A DNA stretch of 60,628 nt from the NCBI RefSeq assembly GCF_024692365.1, contig NZ_JAILMR010000065.1, positions 1 through 60,628 of the forward strand, in the 5' to 3' direction. Positions 41,053 to 50,022 of this stretch are shown here, in pieces. The first letter of the stretch is position 1, and every line of letters begins with the position of its first letter. Both the position numbers and the translations under genes were made by a program. This DNA is from Ruminococcus sp. GTDB taxonomy: Bacteria; Bacillota; Clostridia; Oscillospirales; Ruminococcaceae. A model generated the notes under the pieces. The model did not search any database and was not told where the DNA came from. It worked only from the letters and a program-made list of their open reading frames with translations.

Positions 41053-42075
41053 GTGGGCTTTATCGGGCTTATTATGCTGCTGACATTCAGACTGCTCTTT
41101 AAAGGACAGGAGCTTTCGGATATCATAAAAGACCTCAAGAACGCAAATGACATATGGCTTTTAGTGGGACTTGGGCTGACCTTCTGCTTTGTGGCGGGAG
41201 AATCCTGCATAATACATTTCCTGCTGAGAGTGTGCCGACAGAAAGTGAGGCTGATAAGCTGCCTGAAATACTCGTTTATCGGGTTCTTTTTCAGCTATAT
41301 AACGCCCTCGTCGTCGGGCGGTCAGCCTGCACAGATGTACTACATGAAAAAGGACGGCGTAAAGATAGGCTTCTCATCGCTGATAATGCTTCTGGTTACG
41401 ATAGCCTATAAATCCGTTCTTGTGATACTGGGGCTTATCCTGCTGATATTCAATTTTGATGCGGTATCAAAACACGGCGGACGTCTTGCACCGCTGATAA
41501 CGCTGGGATTTGTGCTGAATATAGCTTTCATCGCAGGACTGGCATTCATCGTCGCAAGACCCGACTGGGCAAGGCGCGCAGGCATAACCATACTCAACAA
41601 GCTGACAGACTGGAAGATAGTCAAGGAAAACAAGCGCGAAAAGCTGATTGAGAAGATAAACCGTATATGCGACACCTATGTTATCGGTTCAAAGTACGTA
41701 AAAGAAAATGCGGTTACGGTAGCAAAAGTTTTCGTGATGACGCTGGTGCAAAGGCTGTGCCTGTTCGCGGTGACATGGGTGATATACAAGTCATACGGAC
41801 TTTCGGGTGTGAGCCTTTATGACATTGTGACCATGCAGGTAATGATAGCCATCGCAGTGGAAATGCTTCCTCTGCCTGGTGCAGCAGGAGTTACCGAGGG
41901 AAGTTTCCTGCTGGTATTTGGAGCGATATTCGGCGAGGGATATGTAAAGCCTGCATTGCTTCTCAGCCGTGGACTGACATTCTATGCGGTACTGATAGTG
42001 GGTGGTATTGTGACATTTATTGCACACCTGAAAGTAATGCGCTCGGATAAGCAGCTGAATATCCCGCGAAGCTAA
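41053..42075 (+). CDS. UPF0104/LPG-synthase-TM-like integral membrane protein
   Basis: 340 aa with about eight membrane helices and the family motifs YITPSSSGGQPAQMYYMK and EMLPLPGAAGVTEGSFLLVF. It has no C-terminal lysyltransferase domain, so it resembles the flippase part of MprF or the UPF0104 family; role probably lipid translocation. The GTG start at 41053 is the first standard start, but the open frame upstream reads KTIKRLIKKYFKYVLDVGF, the expected N-terminus, beginning at ATA/CTG codons (41011/41020) behind GGTGAAAG. The true start is therefore uncertain. Lies between MraY-like and pssA. Confidence 0.85.
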   Translation: MGFIGLIMLLTFRLLFKGQELSDIIKDLKNANDIWLLVGLGLTFCFVAGESCIIHFLLRVCRQKVRLISCLKYSFIGFFFSYITPSSSGGQPAQMYYMKKDGVKIGFSSLIMLLVTIAYKSVLVILGLILLIFNFDAVSKHGGRLAPLITLGFVLNIAFIAGLAFIVARPDWARRAGITILNKLTDWKIVKENKREKLIEKINRICDTYVIGSKYVKENAVTVAKVFVMTLVQRLCLFAVTWVIYKSYGLSGVSLYDIVTMQVMIAIAVEMLPLPGAAGVTEGSFLLVFGAIFGEGYVKPALLLSRGLTFYAVLIVGGIVTFIAHLKVMRSDKQLNIPRS

Positions 42076-42177
42076 TTCACAATCCACCATTGTGGACAGA
42101 GGAATGACTTTGCTGTACTGAAAAAACATAGATCAAAAACTTTATAAAGATAAGATAAGAAGAGGGAAGAATTCAAA

Positions 42178-42807
42178 ATGATAGGCTTTTATAATTATTC
42201 GGTAATACTCACCTACGTGGGTCTGTTATCCTCAGTATTCGGGATAACGCAGGTATTTGAAGGTCACGACGCTATCGCGTTTTTCTGCCTTGTTATATCG
42301 GGCATATGTGACCTATTTGACGGAAAGATAGCGCGTTCAATGAAGAACCGCTCAGACCACGAAAAAGTCTTCGGCATACAGATAGATTCTCTCTGTGACC
42401 TTGTATGCTTCGGTGTTTTCCCTGCGATACTGGGCTATCATTATCAGACGGTATACCCCATGAGACTGATACCCTCGCTGATGATAGTTCTTGCGGCGGT
42501 CATCAGACTGGCATACTTCAATGTTATGGAAGAGGAACGTCAGCGTGAAACATCGGAGAACCGCAAGGAGTACGAGGGACTTCCTGTTACGAGCGTATGT
42601 ATAGTTCTTCCCCTGCTGTATATCGGCAAGCACAATATCCCCGTTGACATATATCCATACGTTTTTCAAAGTTTCCTTGTGCTGATATCGATACTGTTCG
42701 TGCTGAGGATAAAAGTCAACAAGCCGACTAATAAAGGTCTGTTCGTTATGTTCACTTTAGGACTGATACTGCTGTTCGGATACCTTAAAATGAACCATAT
42801 CATATAA
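42178..42807 (+). CDS. pssA: CDP-alcohol phosphatidyltransferase, probably phosphatidylserine synthase
   Basis: 209 aa membrane enzyme; makes phosphatidylserine from CDP-diacylglycerol and serine. The CDP-alcohol motif is complete: CDLFDGKIAR followed by FGIQIDSLCDLVCFGVFPA (DxxDGxxAR...GxxxDxxxD). About six membrane helices. A phosphatidylserine decarboxylase gene lies 1.3 kb downstream in the same direction, so the product fits the phosphatidylethanolamine pathway. GAGGGAAG precedes ATG. Confidence 0.92.
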   Translation: MIGFYNYSVILTYVGLLSSVFGITQVFEGHDAIAFFCLVISGICDLFDGKIARSMKNRSDHEKVFGIQIDSLCDLVCFGVFPAILGYHYQTVYPMRLIPSLMIVLAAVIRLAYFNVMEEERQRETSENRKEYEGLPVTSVCIVLPLLYIGKHNIPVDIYPYVFQSFLVLISILFVLRIKVNKPTNKGLFVMFTLGLILLFGYLKMNHII

Positions 42808-42828
42808 CTCTGTCGGGAGGGAAAAGCT

Positions 42829-44082
42829 GTGACCGCATTTATCATCGGGATACTGATACTTCTTATGAGCTGTACGATCACATTCTCGGGTGTGTTTATC
42901 ATCCTTTTGGTGAGAGACTATATCAATGACGGCAGACCCGAAGATCTGCTGTTCGCATTTCTTGTCCTGTTGGCGGGGTATATCCTCACAGGGCTCGAAG
43001 GTGCGGCAATATACAAGAAGCAGGGTAAAGGCGGCTTCATAGAGACCTTTGTGGCTTATCTGAAGCTGATAAGGTATTTTCCCAAGGCGCTGTTATACAT
43101 AGTATGGTACGGCGGAGGTCTGTTCCTGCTGATACTTACCTTTTACTGCCTGAAAGAATCGGGTCGGGAGCTCGGTGTTTATTTCGCAGTGACAGTGCTG
43201 TGGGCAGTGCTGACTTATTTCGGACACAAAGCTCTCAGAAAGATCGTTCTTGGCAATATCGATCCTGACAGCATAGAATGGCCGAACTCATATTATGAAA
43301 AGGATATCCGCACGATAGTAGCTGCTGTCGAAAAATGCGATACAAACGGCACATTCAGCGTAAAAAGTAAAAAAGGCGAAGCGTACTGCGCGGACGTTCT
43401 CTGCACAGCCTTTTATGACGAAGAAAAAGGCGAACTCATGCCCGCCAAGGGATACCTCCACTGGTTCGTAAGAAATCAAACATACGATAACTGCGGCAAA
43501 ATAAAGGGCTTTACCGAAAACGGGCTGTACCGTGTGCGTGTTCGTGAACAAATGAAAAAGAATACGGACGGCAAAGAAGAACACCAAGGGTTCTGGCTTG
43601 AAAAGATCGTTGATAAAAAAGTGCAGTGTCCCGAATTACAGGCATATGTGGACGAATACAACAAGCCTATCATAGTAAAGGACGAATTCTTCGGAGAGCT
43701 TGAATACGACAAGACAGAAGAGCGTTTCGAGGGCGAGATGAAGCTCGGCGAAGACAGTATCACGGTATATATCTATGTGGAAAACGAACCCGAAAAGTGG
43801 GGCGAGTACATAAAAAATGTAGCTAAATGCGTCGGTGACATATCCGAGCTGGACAATAAATGCAGGAGATATGCATCACAAAATATCGATGAAGTGTTCG
43901 ATGAAGATAGCAACGAACTCTCCAAGCAGGAGATATACGATGCTCTGTCTCTGATATGTTTAGACGTTTATGAGACAGAGATCATAGCGGTATATGGTTC
44001 CGATAAACTGTTTGGTTCACCTGAAATAAGGGTAAGCTATGATAAGGAAAAAGGTCCTTACGAATGTTATATGGAATGTTAA
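42829..44082 (+). CDS. Membrane-anchored hypothetical protein
   Basis: 417 aa. Four or five hydrophobic segments in the first 145 residues (ILILLMSCTITFSGVFIILL, then about 40-60, 85-108 and 112-130), then a soluble acidic domain of about 270 residues (IRTIVAAVEKCDTNGTFSVK to the end). No family recognised. GTG start with GGGAGGG 7 nt upstream. Between pssA and psd, so perhaps involved in phospholipid synthesis or its control, but this rests only on position. Confidence 0.72.
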   Translation: MTAFIIGILILLMSCTITFSGVFIILLVRDYINDGRPEDLLFAFLVLLAGYILTGLEGAAIYKKQGKGGFIETFVAYLKLIRYFPKALLYIVWYGGGLFLLILTFYCLKESGRELGVYFAVTVLWAVLTYFGHKALRKIVLGNIDPDSIEWPNSYYEKDIRTIVAAVEKCDTNGTFSVKSKKGEAYCADVLCTAFYDEEKGELMPAKGYLHWFVRNQTYDNCGKIKGFTENGLYRVRVREQMKKNTDGKEEHQGFWLEKIVDKKVQCPELQAYVDEYNKPIIVKDEFFGELEYDKTEERFEGEMKLGEDSITVYIYVENEPEKWGEYIKNVAKCVGDISELDNKCRRYASQNIDEVFDEDSNELSKQEIYDALSLICLDVYETEIIAVYGSDKLFGSPEIRVSYDKEKGPYECYMEC

Positions 44083-44112
44083 AGTAAACGGCATTGAAAG
44101 GAGTGGATACAA

Positions 44113-44985
44113 ATGAAGTACAGAGACAGACAGGGCAACGAGTATAAAGTCACCACTAATCAGGACAGATTCCTGAATGACGCTTATGACAGCTATATGG
44201 GAAGGAGCGTGCTGGAGATAGCTTCTCTTCCCGTTTTCTCAAAGGTAAGCAGAAAGGTGCTGAACAGCAGACTCAGCAGCGGTTTTATTGAGAATTTTGC
44301 AGAGAAGAACGGCATCGATATGTTTGATTACGAGGACAAGCAGTATTCTTCTTTCAACGAGTTCTTCACCCGCAGGATAAAGCCCGGGCGCAGGCATTTC
44401 GAGCCTGACGAGCACAAACTTGTCTCGCCATCCGATGGCAAGGTAAGTGCTTATGAAATAACACCCTCGAATACCTTTGTTATAAAGGATTCCGTATACA
44501 ACGTGGACAGCCTGCTTCGCGACAAAAAGCTTGCACAGAAGTACGCAGGCGGATATGCGCTCATCATAAGGCTCAGCGTTGATGACTACCACCGCTACAT
44601 CTATCCCCTCAGCGGTATCAAGAGCCATGACCGCGAAATAAAGGGCTTCCTGAATACCGTGAACCCCGTGGCAAACCGCCATGTGGAAGTCTACAAAGAG
44701 AATTCCCGAACCTACTGTATGCTGAGAACAGAGTTCTTCGGCGATGTGATACAGATGGAAGTCGGTGCGCTGATGGTGGGTAAAATTTCCAACCACCACC
44801 CCTGGGGAAATCACAGAGTTCGTCAGGGCGAAGAAAAGGGTATGTTTGAATTCGGCGGCTCGACTATCGTGCTTCTGTTAGAAAAAGGCGCAGCTGTCGT
44901 TGATGAAGACCTGCTGATAAATACCCGTGAGGGCGCTGAAACCAAGGTGCGTCAGGGTGAACAGCTCGCAGTATCCGTAAAATAA
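44113..44985 (+). CDS. psd: Phosphatidylserine decarboxylase proenzyme
   Basis: 290 aa; decarboxylates phosphatidylserine to phosphatidylethanolamine. The self-cleavage site that forms the pyruvoyl group is the GGST of FEFGGSTIVLLL. Other family features: SFNEFFTRRIKPGRRHF, SPSDGKVSAYEI and the DDYHRYIYPLSG His motif. GAAAGGAGTGGATACAA precedes ATG. Works with PssA at 42178. Confidence 0.95.
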   Translation: MKYRDRQGNEYKVTTNQDRFLNDAYDSYMGRSVLEIASLPVFSKVSRKVLNSRLSSGFIENFAEKNGIDMFDYEDKQYSSFNEFFTRRIKPGRRHFEPDEHKLVSPSDGKVSAYEITPSNTFVIKDSVYNVDSLLRDKKLAQKYAGGYALIIRLSVDDYHRYIYPLSGIKSHDREIKGFLNTVNPVANRHVEVYKENSRTYCMLRTEFFGDVIQMEVGALMVGKISNHHPWGNHRVRQGEEKGMFEFGGSTIVLLLEKGAAVVDEDLLINTREGAETKVRQGEQLAVSVK

Positions 44986-45026
44986 TAACGGCGGATACAA
45001 AGAAAAGTTACGACAGGAGCAGAACT

Positions 45027-45491
45027 ATGTGCCTTATATGCGACAGGATAGAAATGATAGAAAACGGGACGAACCCGTATTTCGTCAAGGAACTTGAAAC
45101 AGGATATGTGGTCATTGGAGATCATCAGCATTTCCATGGTTACACACTGTTTCTCTATAAGCATCACGGTGACAAGACCGAGCTTTTCCATCTGGACAAG
45201 GCTGAAAGAGCTAAGTTCATGGAAGAGATGGTGCTGGTAGCCGAAGCTTCTGCAAAAGCTTTCGGGGCTGAAAAAATGAACTATGAACTTCTTGGTATGG
45301 GTGATGCGCACCTGCACTGGCACCTTTTCCCGCGGAGAACGGGAGATATCGGCAACTGCTTCAACAATGGCAGAGGTCCTGTATGGAGCATACCCATGGA
45401 AGAAATGTACAGCGACGATAATCGACCCACTGCGGAGGAGCTTGAAGAAATGAAGCGAAAGCTCCGCGAAGAGCTTGAAAAGCTTATGTAA
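45027..45491 (+). CDS. HIT family nucleotide hydrolase/transferase
   Basis: 154 aa. The histidine triad is HLHWHLFPR (HxHxHxx); the N-terminus MCLICDRIEMIENG and GYTLFLYKHHGDKTELFHL are typical. Acts on nucleotides such as dinucleoside polyphosphates or AMP-lysine; substrate unknown. ACAGGAGCAGAACT precedes ATG. Follows psd by 41 nt in the same direction. Confidence 0.93.
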   Translation: MCLICDRIEMIENGTNPYFVKELETGYVVIGDHQHFHGYTLFLYKHHGDKTELFHLDKAERAKFMEEMVLVAEASAKAFGAEKMNYELLGMGDAHLHWHLFPRRTGDIGNCFNNGRGPVWSIPMEEMYSDDNRPTAEELEEMKRKLREELEKLM

Positions 45492-45526
45492 GGAAAATGA
45501 ATTTTAAAACAAAGATGGTGAAATAA

Positions 45527-47491
45527 TTGCTTAGATACAACGCGGCAGATATCGACAATAAATATTACTACGACGGCAATGACCTTGGCGCAAATATAGT
45601 CGGCGAGGAAAAGGACAGAACAGTTTTCAAGACCTGGTCTCCGCTGGCTACGGGAGTTTATCTCAACCTATATCTTGACGGCGAAGGTGACAACCTTGTT
45701 GAAACTCTGCCGATGGAGATGCTGGATAAGGGCGTTTGGTACGTTGAGCTTTTCCGCAGCTGTGACGGGCTTTTTTATACATTTTCCTACGAGTTCGAGT
45801 ATATGAACAACCGCATGGAAACTATTGACATATATGCAAAAGCCTGCGGTATAAACGGCAACAGGGGCGCAATTGTAGATTTCGATACCACCGACCCAAT
45901 TGGCTGGGATAAAGTTTCCAAGCCAAAATGCCTTAATGCCTGCCAGGCTATAGTTTACGAGTGCCATGTCAGGGATATCACCATCGATGAAAGTTCGGGT
46001 GTCTGTCCCGAACACAGAGGCAAGTTTCTGGGATTCACCCACAGCAGGACACGCTGCGGTAAGTCAGAGACCTGCCTTGACCATCTGAAAGAACTTGGCA
46101 TAACTCACGTTCATCTGCTGCCCGTGGCGGATTATGCCACCGTTGATGAAGCGCACCCCGAGAAAAATCAGTACAACTGGGGCTACGACCCCAAGAATTA
46201 CAACTGCCTTGAGGGTTCATATTCCACCGACCCCGCCGACCCGAAATGCCGCATACGCGAGTTCAAGGAACTTGTGATGACACTTCACAAGAACGGAATC
46301 GGCGTTATCATGGACGTTGTTTACAACCATACATATCACACCGAGGACAGTTCTTTTGAAAAAGCGTTTCCAGGTTACTACCACCGCAAAAGGCGGGATG
46401 GCACATTCTCCAACGGTTCGGGCTGTGGAAATGAAACTGCTTCCGACCATAAGATGTTCCGTAAATTTATGATAGATTCCCTGAAATTCTGGGCAACGGA
46501 ATATAAGGTTGACGGTTTCCGCTTTGACCTTATGGCGCTGCACGATATCGAAACGGTGAACATCATTCGTGACGAACTTGACAAGATCGACCCAAGCCTG
46601 CTGATGTACGGCGAGGGCTGGACAGGCGGAGAATCTCCCATGCCTGCGGATAAACTGGCATACAAGTGGAACAGTTACGAATTCGGCAGAGTTGGACTTT
46701 TCAACGATAATATCCGCGATTCGGTAAAGGGCGGAACTTTCAACCCCTACGATCTGGGATTCATAAGCGGAAACAGAAATACATCTTCGATACTGAAAAG
46801 AGGTATCGCAGGTTCTGTTCCACATTATCAGCTGCAAGACGCTTCAGAAGCCTGCTGGGCTTTTGAACCGACACAGGCGGTAAACTATGCCGAAGCCCAT
46901 GACAATCATACACTCTGGGATAAACTGAAAATTTCGGGCAGCAACCATTACTGTCCCTCCGACCTCATAAAGATGGACTGTCTGGCAGCCGCGATAATCA
47001 TCCTTTCGCAGGGTATGCCTTTCATTCAGCTGGGTCAGGATTTTCTGCGAAGCAAGCCGAGGGAACTTTCCGAGAACGAAAGCCCAAACGAACTGAACGT
47101 ATACAGCGGCAACAGCTACAACGCTCCCGACCACACAAACGCCATAAAATGGAACAAGAAGAACAAGTACCGCCGAATTTTCAACTACTACAAGGCACTG
47201 ATAAAGCTCAGAAAATCCAGCGAACTATTCCGCATGGCTAACAAGGGCGATGTGGAACGTCACTTGCAGTTCATGGATTCGGGTGATGCAAACTTCATAA
47301 TATGGAAGCTGGAAAACGAAAAGGAATGTTTCGTTATCGCCCTGAACCCCTACCCCGAGGAAAGATACTTCAACCTGCCCTGGGGCATATTCTATAAGCG
47401 GCTTGACGAATGCGGTTTTATCGACGATGAAGAAGTATCGGGCTACGTCCGCTGTGCGCCGCTGTCTGCAACGGTCTTCAAGAGGATATGA
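45527..47491 (+). CDS. pulA: Type I pullulanase (GH13_14, CBM48)
   Basis: 654 aa intracellular debranching enzyme that cuts alpha-1,6 links in glycogen- or starch-derived glucans. CBM48-like beta domain (about 25-110), then the GH13 barrel: YNWGYDP (the pullulanase type I motif), MDVVYNHTY, GFRFDLMALHD (nucleophile Asp), MYGEGWTGG (acid/base Glu) and AEAHDNHTLWDK. No signal peptide. Start TTG with GATGGTGAAATAA before it; the N-terminus MLRYNAADIDNKYYYDGND fits the family. Monocistronic or after HIT. Confidence 0.93.
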   Translation: MLRYNAADIDNKYYYDGNDLGANIVGEEKDRTVFKTWSPLATGVYLNLYLDGEGDNLVETLPMEMLDKGVWYVELFRSCDGLFYTFSYEFEYMNNRMETIDIYAKACGINGNRGAIVDFDTTDPIGWDKVSKPKCLNACQAIVYECHVRDITIDESSGVCPEHRGKFLGFTHSRTRCGKSETCLDHLKELGITHVHLLPVADYATVDEAHPEKNQYNWGYDPKNYNCLEGSYSTDPADPKCRIREFKELVMTLHKNGIGVIMDVVYNHTYHTEDSSFEKAFPGYYHRKRRDGTFSNGSGCGNETASDHKMFRKFMIDSLKFWATEYKVDGFRFDLMALHDIETVNIIRDELDKIDPSLLMYGEGWTGGESPMPADKLAYKWNSYEFGRVGLFNDNIRDSVKGGTFNPYDLGFISGNRNTSSILKRGIAGSVPHYQLQDASEACWAFEPTQAVNYAEAHDNHTLWDKLKISGSNHYCPSDLIKMDCLAAAIIILSQGMPFIQLGQDFLRSKPRELSENESPNELNVYSGNSYNAPDHTNAIKWNKKNKYRRIFNYYKALIKLRKSSELFRMANKGDVERHLQFMDSGDANFIIWKLENEKECFVIALNPYPEERYFNLPWGIFYKRLDECGFIDDEEVSGYVRCAPLSATVFKRI

Positions 47492-47537
47492 AGCAGGATA
47501 AATATAAGAAAATATCCGTTATAAAGGAGAGTTTTTT

Positions 47538-49349
47538 ATGCATAAAGAATTTCTGATGGGCAACGCTGCCATCGCGAGAGGTGCAATGGCGGCAGGGCTT
47601 AATGTTATCTCGGGCTACCCCGGCACACCCTCAACGGAAGTGCTGGAAACTGTTGCCAAAAACAATGACGGCAGTCTGTATGTTGAGTGGTCGGTAAACG
47701 AAAAAGCTGCTCTGGAAGTCGGTGCAGGCGCGGCATACAGCGGCGCAAGATGCATGGTCACCATGAAGCAGGTAGGTCTGAATGTGGCTTCCGACCCGCT
47801 GATGAGCCTTGCATACATCGGTGTTAAGGGCGGCATGGTCATACTCGTGGCTGACGACCCAGGTCCTATATCCTCCCAGACCGAACAGGATACCCGAACA
47901 TTCGCGTCTTACTCAAAGCTCCCCTGCTTTGACCCCTCATCGGTTCAGGAAGCTTATGACATGATACAGACCGCTTTCGAGTATTCCGAAAAGTACCACA
48001 CACCTGTGCTTTTCCGCCCGACTACAAGAGTCTGTCACGGCTATGCGTCCATCGAAGTCAAGGACGAGAACGAGTGCGCAAAGAATAAGCCCGAGGGATT
48101 TGTACGTGACCCGATGAAGTGGGTAATCTTCCCGAGACTTTCTTTCAAAGCGCACGGCGATATCGAAAAGCGCAACAGCGAGCTTTCCACAGTATTCAGC
48201 GAAAGCGGACTGAACCCTACTTTCAGCGGTTCGGGCAGACGCGGCATCGCGACACATGGCATAAACTTCACCTACACCAAGGAAGCCCTGAAAGCCCTTG
48301 ACGTTGAAGTGCCACTCTTCAAAGTTGGCACACCTTTCCCCTTCCCCGAGGAAGCTGCAAAGGCTTTTCTTGAAAGTGTTGACGAAGTTCTCTGCATCGA
48401 GGAACTCGACCCCGTTATCGAGAGAGGTTTGATATACGTATGCGGAAAGTACGGTCTTAAAACAAGGATATTCGGCAAGCAGACAGGCAATATCCCTACT
48501 GCGGGCGAGAACACCTGCACATCTGTAAAGCGTGCTGTGGCTTCATTCCTTGGAATATTCCTCCCCACCGAAGAAAAGGCTGAGGACGTTCCTCCCCTGC
48601 CCGTTAGACCTCCTGTTCTCTGTGCGGGATGTCCTCACAGAGCATCGTTCTTCGCTGTAAAACAGGCGATGAAAGGCATAAAGAGCGTATTCTGCGGAGA
48701 TATCGGATGTTACACTCTTGGTAATGCAATGCCCCTCGATATGGTTGATACCTGCCTTTGCATGGGCGCGGGCGTGAACATCACCCAGGGCATAGGTCGT
48801 ATCGACCCCGATACAAAGTGCTTCGCTTTTGTGGGCGATTCCACTTTCTTTGCATCGGCTATCACAGGAGTTGTTAACGCGGTATACAATCAGGCTGACA
48901 TGACACTTGTTATCCTAGATAACTCCACCACCGCCATGACAGGTCATCAGCCCCACCCCGGCACAGGCAGAACTATGATGGGTCAGGTTGTTGAAAAAGT
49001 AAATATCGAACAGGTACTCCGCGGCGTTGGCGTTACCACTGTTGAAACTGTTGATCCGCTGAAACTCGATGAAGCTGTTGCAGTTGTAAAGCGTGTTGCT
49101 GAGGAAAAGGGTGTCAAGGCGATAATATTCAAGTCACCCTGCGCAGTACTGATAAAGCCCGAAAAGCCCGCAGTTATCGACAATGATAAGTGCATCAACT
49201 GCCAGAAGTGCAAGAATCTTCTCGGCTGCCCCGGACTTGTTCTCAGGGACGGCAAGATAGCCATAGAGGAAAGTCTGTGTACGGGCTGCGGTCTGTGCGC
49301 ACAGGTATGTCCCGTAAATGCGATAGGAGGCGGCAAAAATGCAGAATAA
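47538..49349 (+). CDS. iorA: Indolepyruvate ferredoxin oxidoreductase, alpha subunit
   Basis: 603 aa TPP- and Fe-S-dependent enzyme that oxidatively decarboxylates aryl-2-oxoacids to aryl-acyl-CoA with reduction of ferredoxin. N-terminal pyrimidine-binding domain (AAGLNVISGYPGTPSTEVLE), middle TPP-binding part (GDIGCYTLG, FVGDSTFFASAITG), and two C-terminal [4Fe-4S] motifs (CINCQKCKNLLGCPG and CTGCGLCAQVCPVNAI). AAGGAGAGTTTTTT precedes ATG. The stop overlaps iorB by 11 nt. Confidence 0.95.
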   Translation: MHKEFLMGNAAIARGAMAAGLNVISGYPGTPSTEVLETVAKNNDGSLYVEWSVNEKAALEVGAGAAYSGARCMVTMKQVGLNVASDPLMSLAYIGVKGGMVILVADDPGPISSQTEQDTRTFASYSKLPCFDPSSVQEAYDMIQTAFEYSEKYHTPVLFRPTTRVCHGYASIEVKDENECAKNKPEGFVRDPMKWVIFPRLSFKAHGDIEKRNSELSTVFSESGLNPTFSGSGRRGIATHGINFTYTKEALKALDVEVPLFKVGTPFPFPEEAAKAFLESVDEVLCIEELDPVIERGLIYVCGKYGLKTRIFGKQTGNIPTAGENTCTSVKRAVASFLGIFLPTEEKAEDVPPLPVRPPVLCAGCPHRASFFAVKQAMKGIKSVFCGDIGCYTLGNAMPLDMVDTCLCMGAGVNITQGIGRIDPDTKCFAFVGDSTFFASAITGVVNAVYNQADMTLVILDNSTTAMTGHQPHPGTGRTMMGQVVEKVNIEQVLRGVGVTTVETVDPLKLDEAVAVVKRVAEEKGVKAIIFKSPCAVLIKPEKPAVIDNDKCINCQKCKNLLGCPGLVLRDGKIAIEESLCTGCGLCAQVCPVNAIGGGKNAE

Positions 49350-49911
49350 TATTCTTATATGCGGCGTTGGCGGACAGGGCATCGTGCTGACTTCAAAGCT
49401 TATCGCGGCAACGGCTATGGCGAAAGATATCCCTGTTATGAGTGCGGAGACTATCGGTATGGCACAGAAAGGCGGAAGCGTTTTCAGCTTTTTAAGACTG
49501 GGCGACGACCTCTACTGCCCCATGTTCCCCGAGAAGACTGCTGACCTGATAATCGCCTTTGAACCTGCGGAAGCTGTTCGTATGCTGCCATACCTCAAAG
49601 AGGGCGGCAAGGTTATAGTGAACACTCACCCCATCGTACCTGTGACCGTATCGCTGAAAGGCACCGCTTACAACGGCACCGAGATGCTTGAATATCTGGC
49701 AAAAAACGTGGCTGATCTTAAAACCATCGACGGCGAAGCAGCCTGCAAACTTGTAGGTTCGCCAAGGGCACTCAATATGATAATGCTGGGACAGTCGGTA
49801 CGCACAGGCGTACTTCCCTTCGGAATCGATGATGTTGAGGAGACCATGAAAAAGACGGTAAAGCCTCAGTTTGTTGAGATGAACAGCATAGCTCTCAGGC
49901 TTGATATCTGA
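49339..49911 (+). CDS. iorB: Indolepyruvate ferredoxin oxidoreductase, beta subunit
   Basis: 190 aa gamma-type partner of IorA: ILICGVGGQGIVLTSKLIAA, then IGMAQKGGSVFSFLRLGDDL, the pattern of the 2-oxoacid oxidoreductase gamma domain. Start ATG inside the end of iorA with AGGAGG 6-7 nt upstream. Forms the IorAB complex. Terminator 12 nt after the stop. Confidence 0.95.
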   Translation: MQNNILICGVGGQGIVLTSKLIAATAMAKDIPVMSAETIGMAQKGGSVFSFLRLGDDLYCPMFPEKTADLIIAFEPAEAVRMLPYLKEGGKVIVNTHPIVPVTVSLKGTAYNGTEMLEYLAKNVADLKTIDGEAACKLVGSPRALNMIMLGQSVRTGVLPFGIDDVEETMKKTVKPQFVEMNSIALRLDI

Positions 49912-49922
49912 TAGAAATAATA

Positions 49923-49961
49923 ATGACCGACTTCGCAGTTAAAGCGGGGTCGGTCATTTTT
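49923..49961 (+). terminator. Terminator of iorAB
   Basis: ATGACCGAC pairs with GTCGGTCAT and is followed by TTTTTG. Confidence 0.85.
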
Positions 49962-49967
49962 GTATCT

Positions 49968-49996
49968 CAAAAGCAAAGCAGTCCCCGAAGGGACTG
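49968..49996 (-). terminator. Terminator of the GH10 xylanase
   Basis: The minus strand has CAGTCCC-TTCG-GGGACTG, a very stable tetraloop hairpin, then CTTTGCTTTTG. Confidence 0.8.
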
Positions 49997-50022
49997 CCGC
50001 TTGTAGAGTTTGTGGAAATATA

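Noticed and set aside
42076..42110. Hairpin TCCAC-CATT-GTGGA followed by GGAATGACTTT considered as a fourth stem/ATGACCAT element
   Set aside because: The 3' motif diverges (ATGACTTT) and the distance to the next start is larger; not enough to group it with the three good copies.
46217..46837. Minus-strand frame of 206 codons within the pullulanase region
   Set aside because: Overlaps a complete GH13 gene with all catalytic motifs; no RBS or family pattern.
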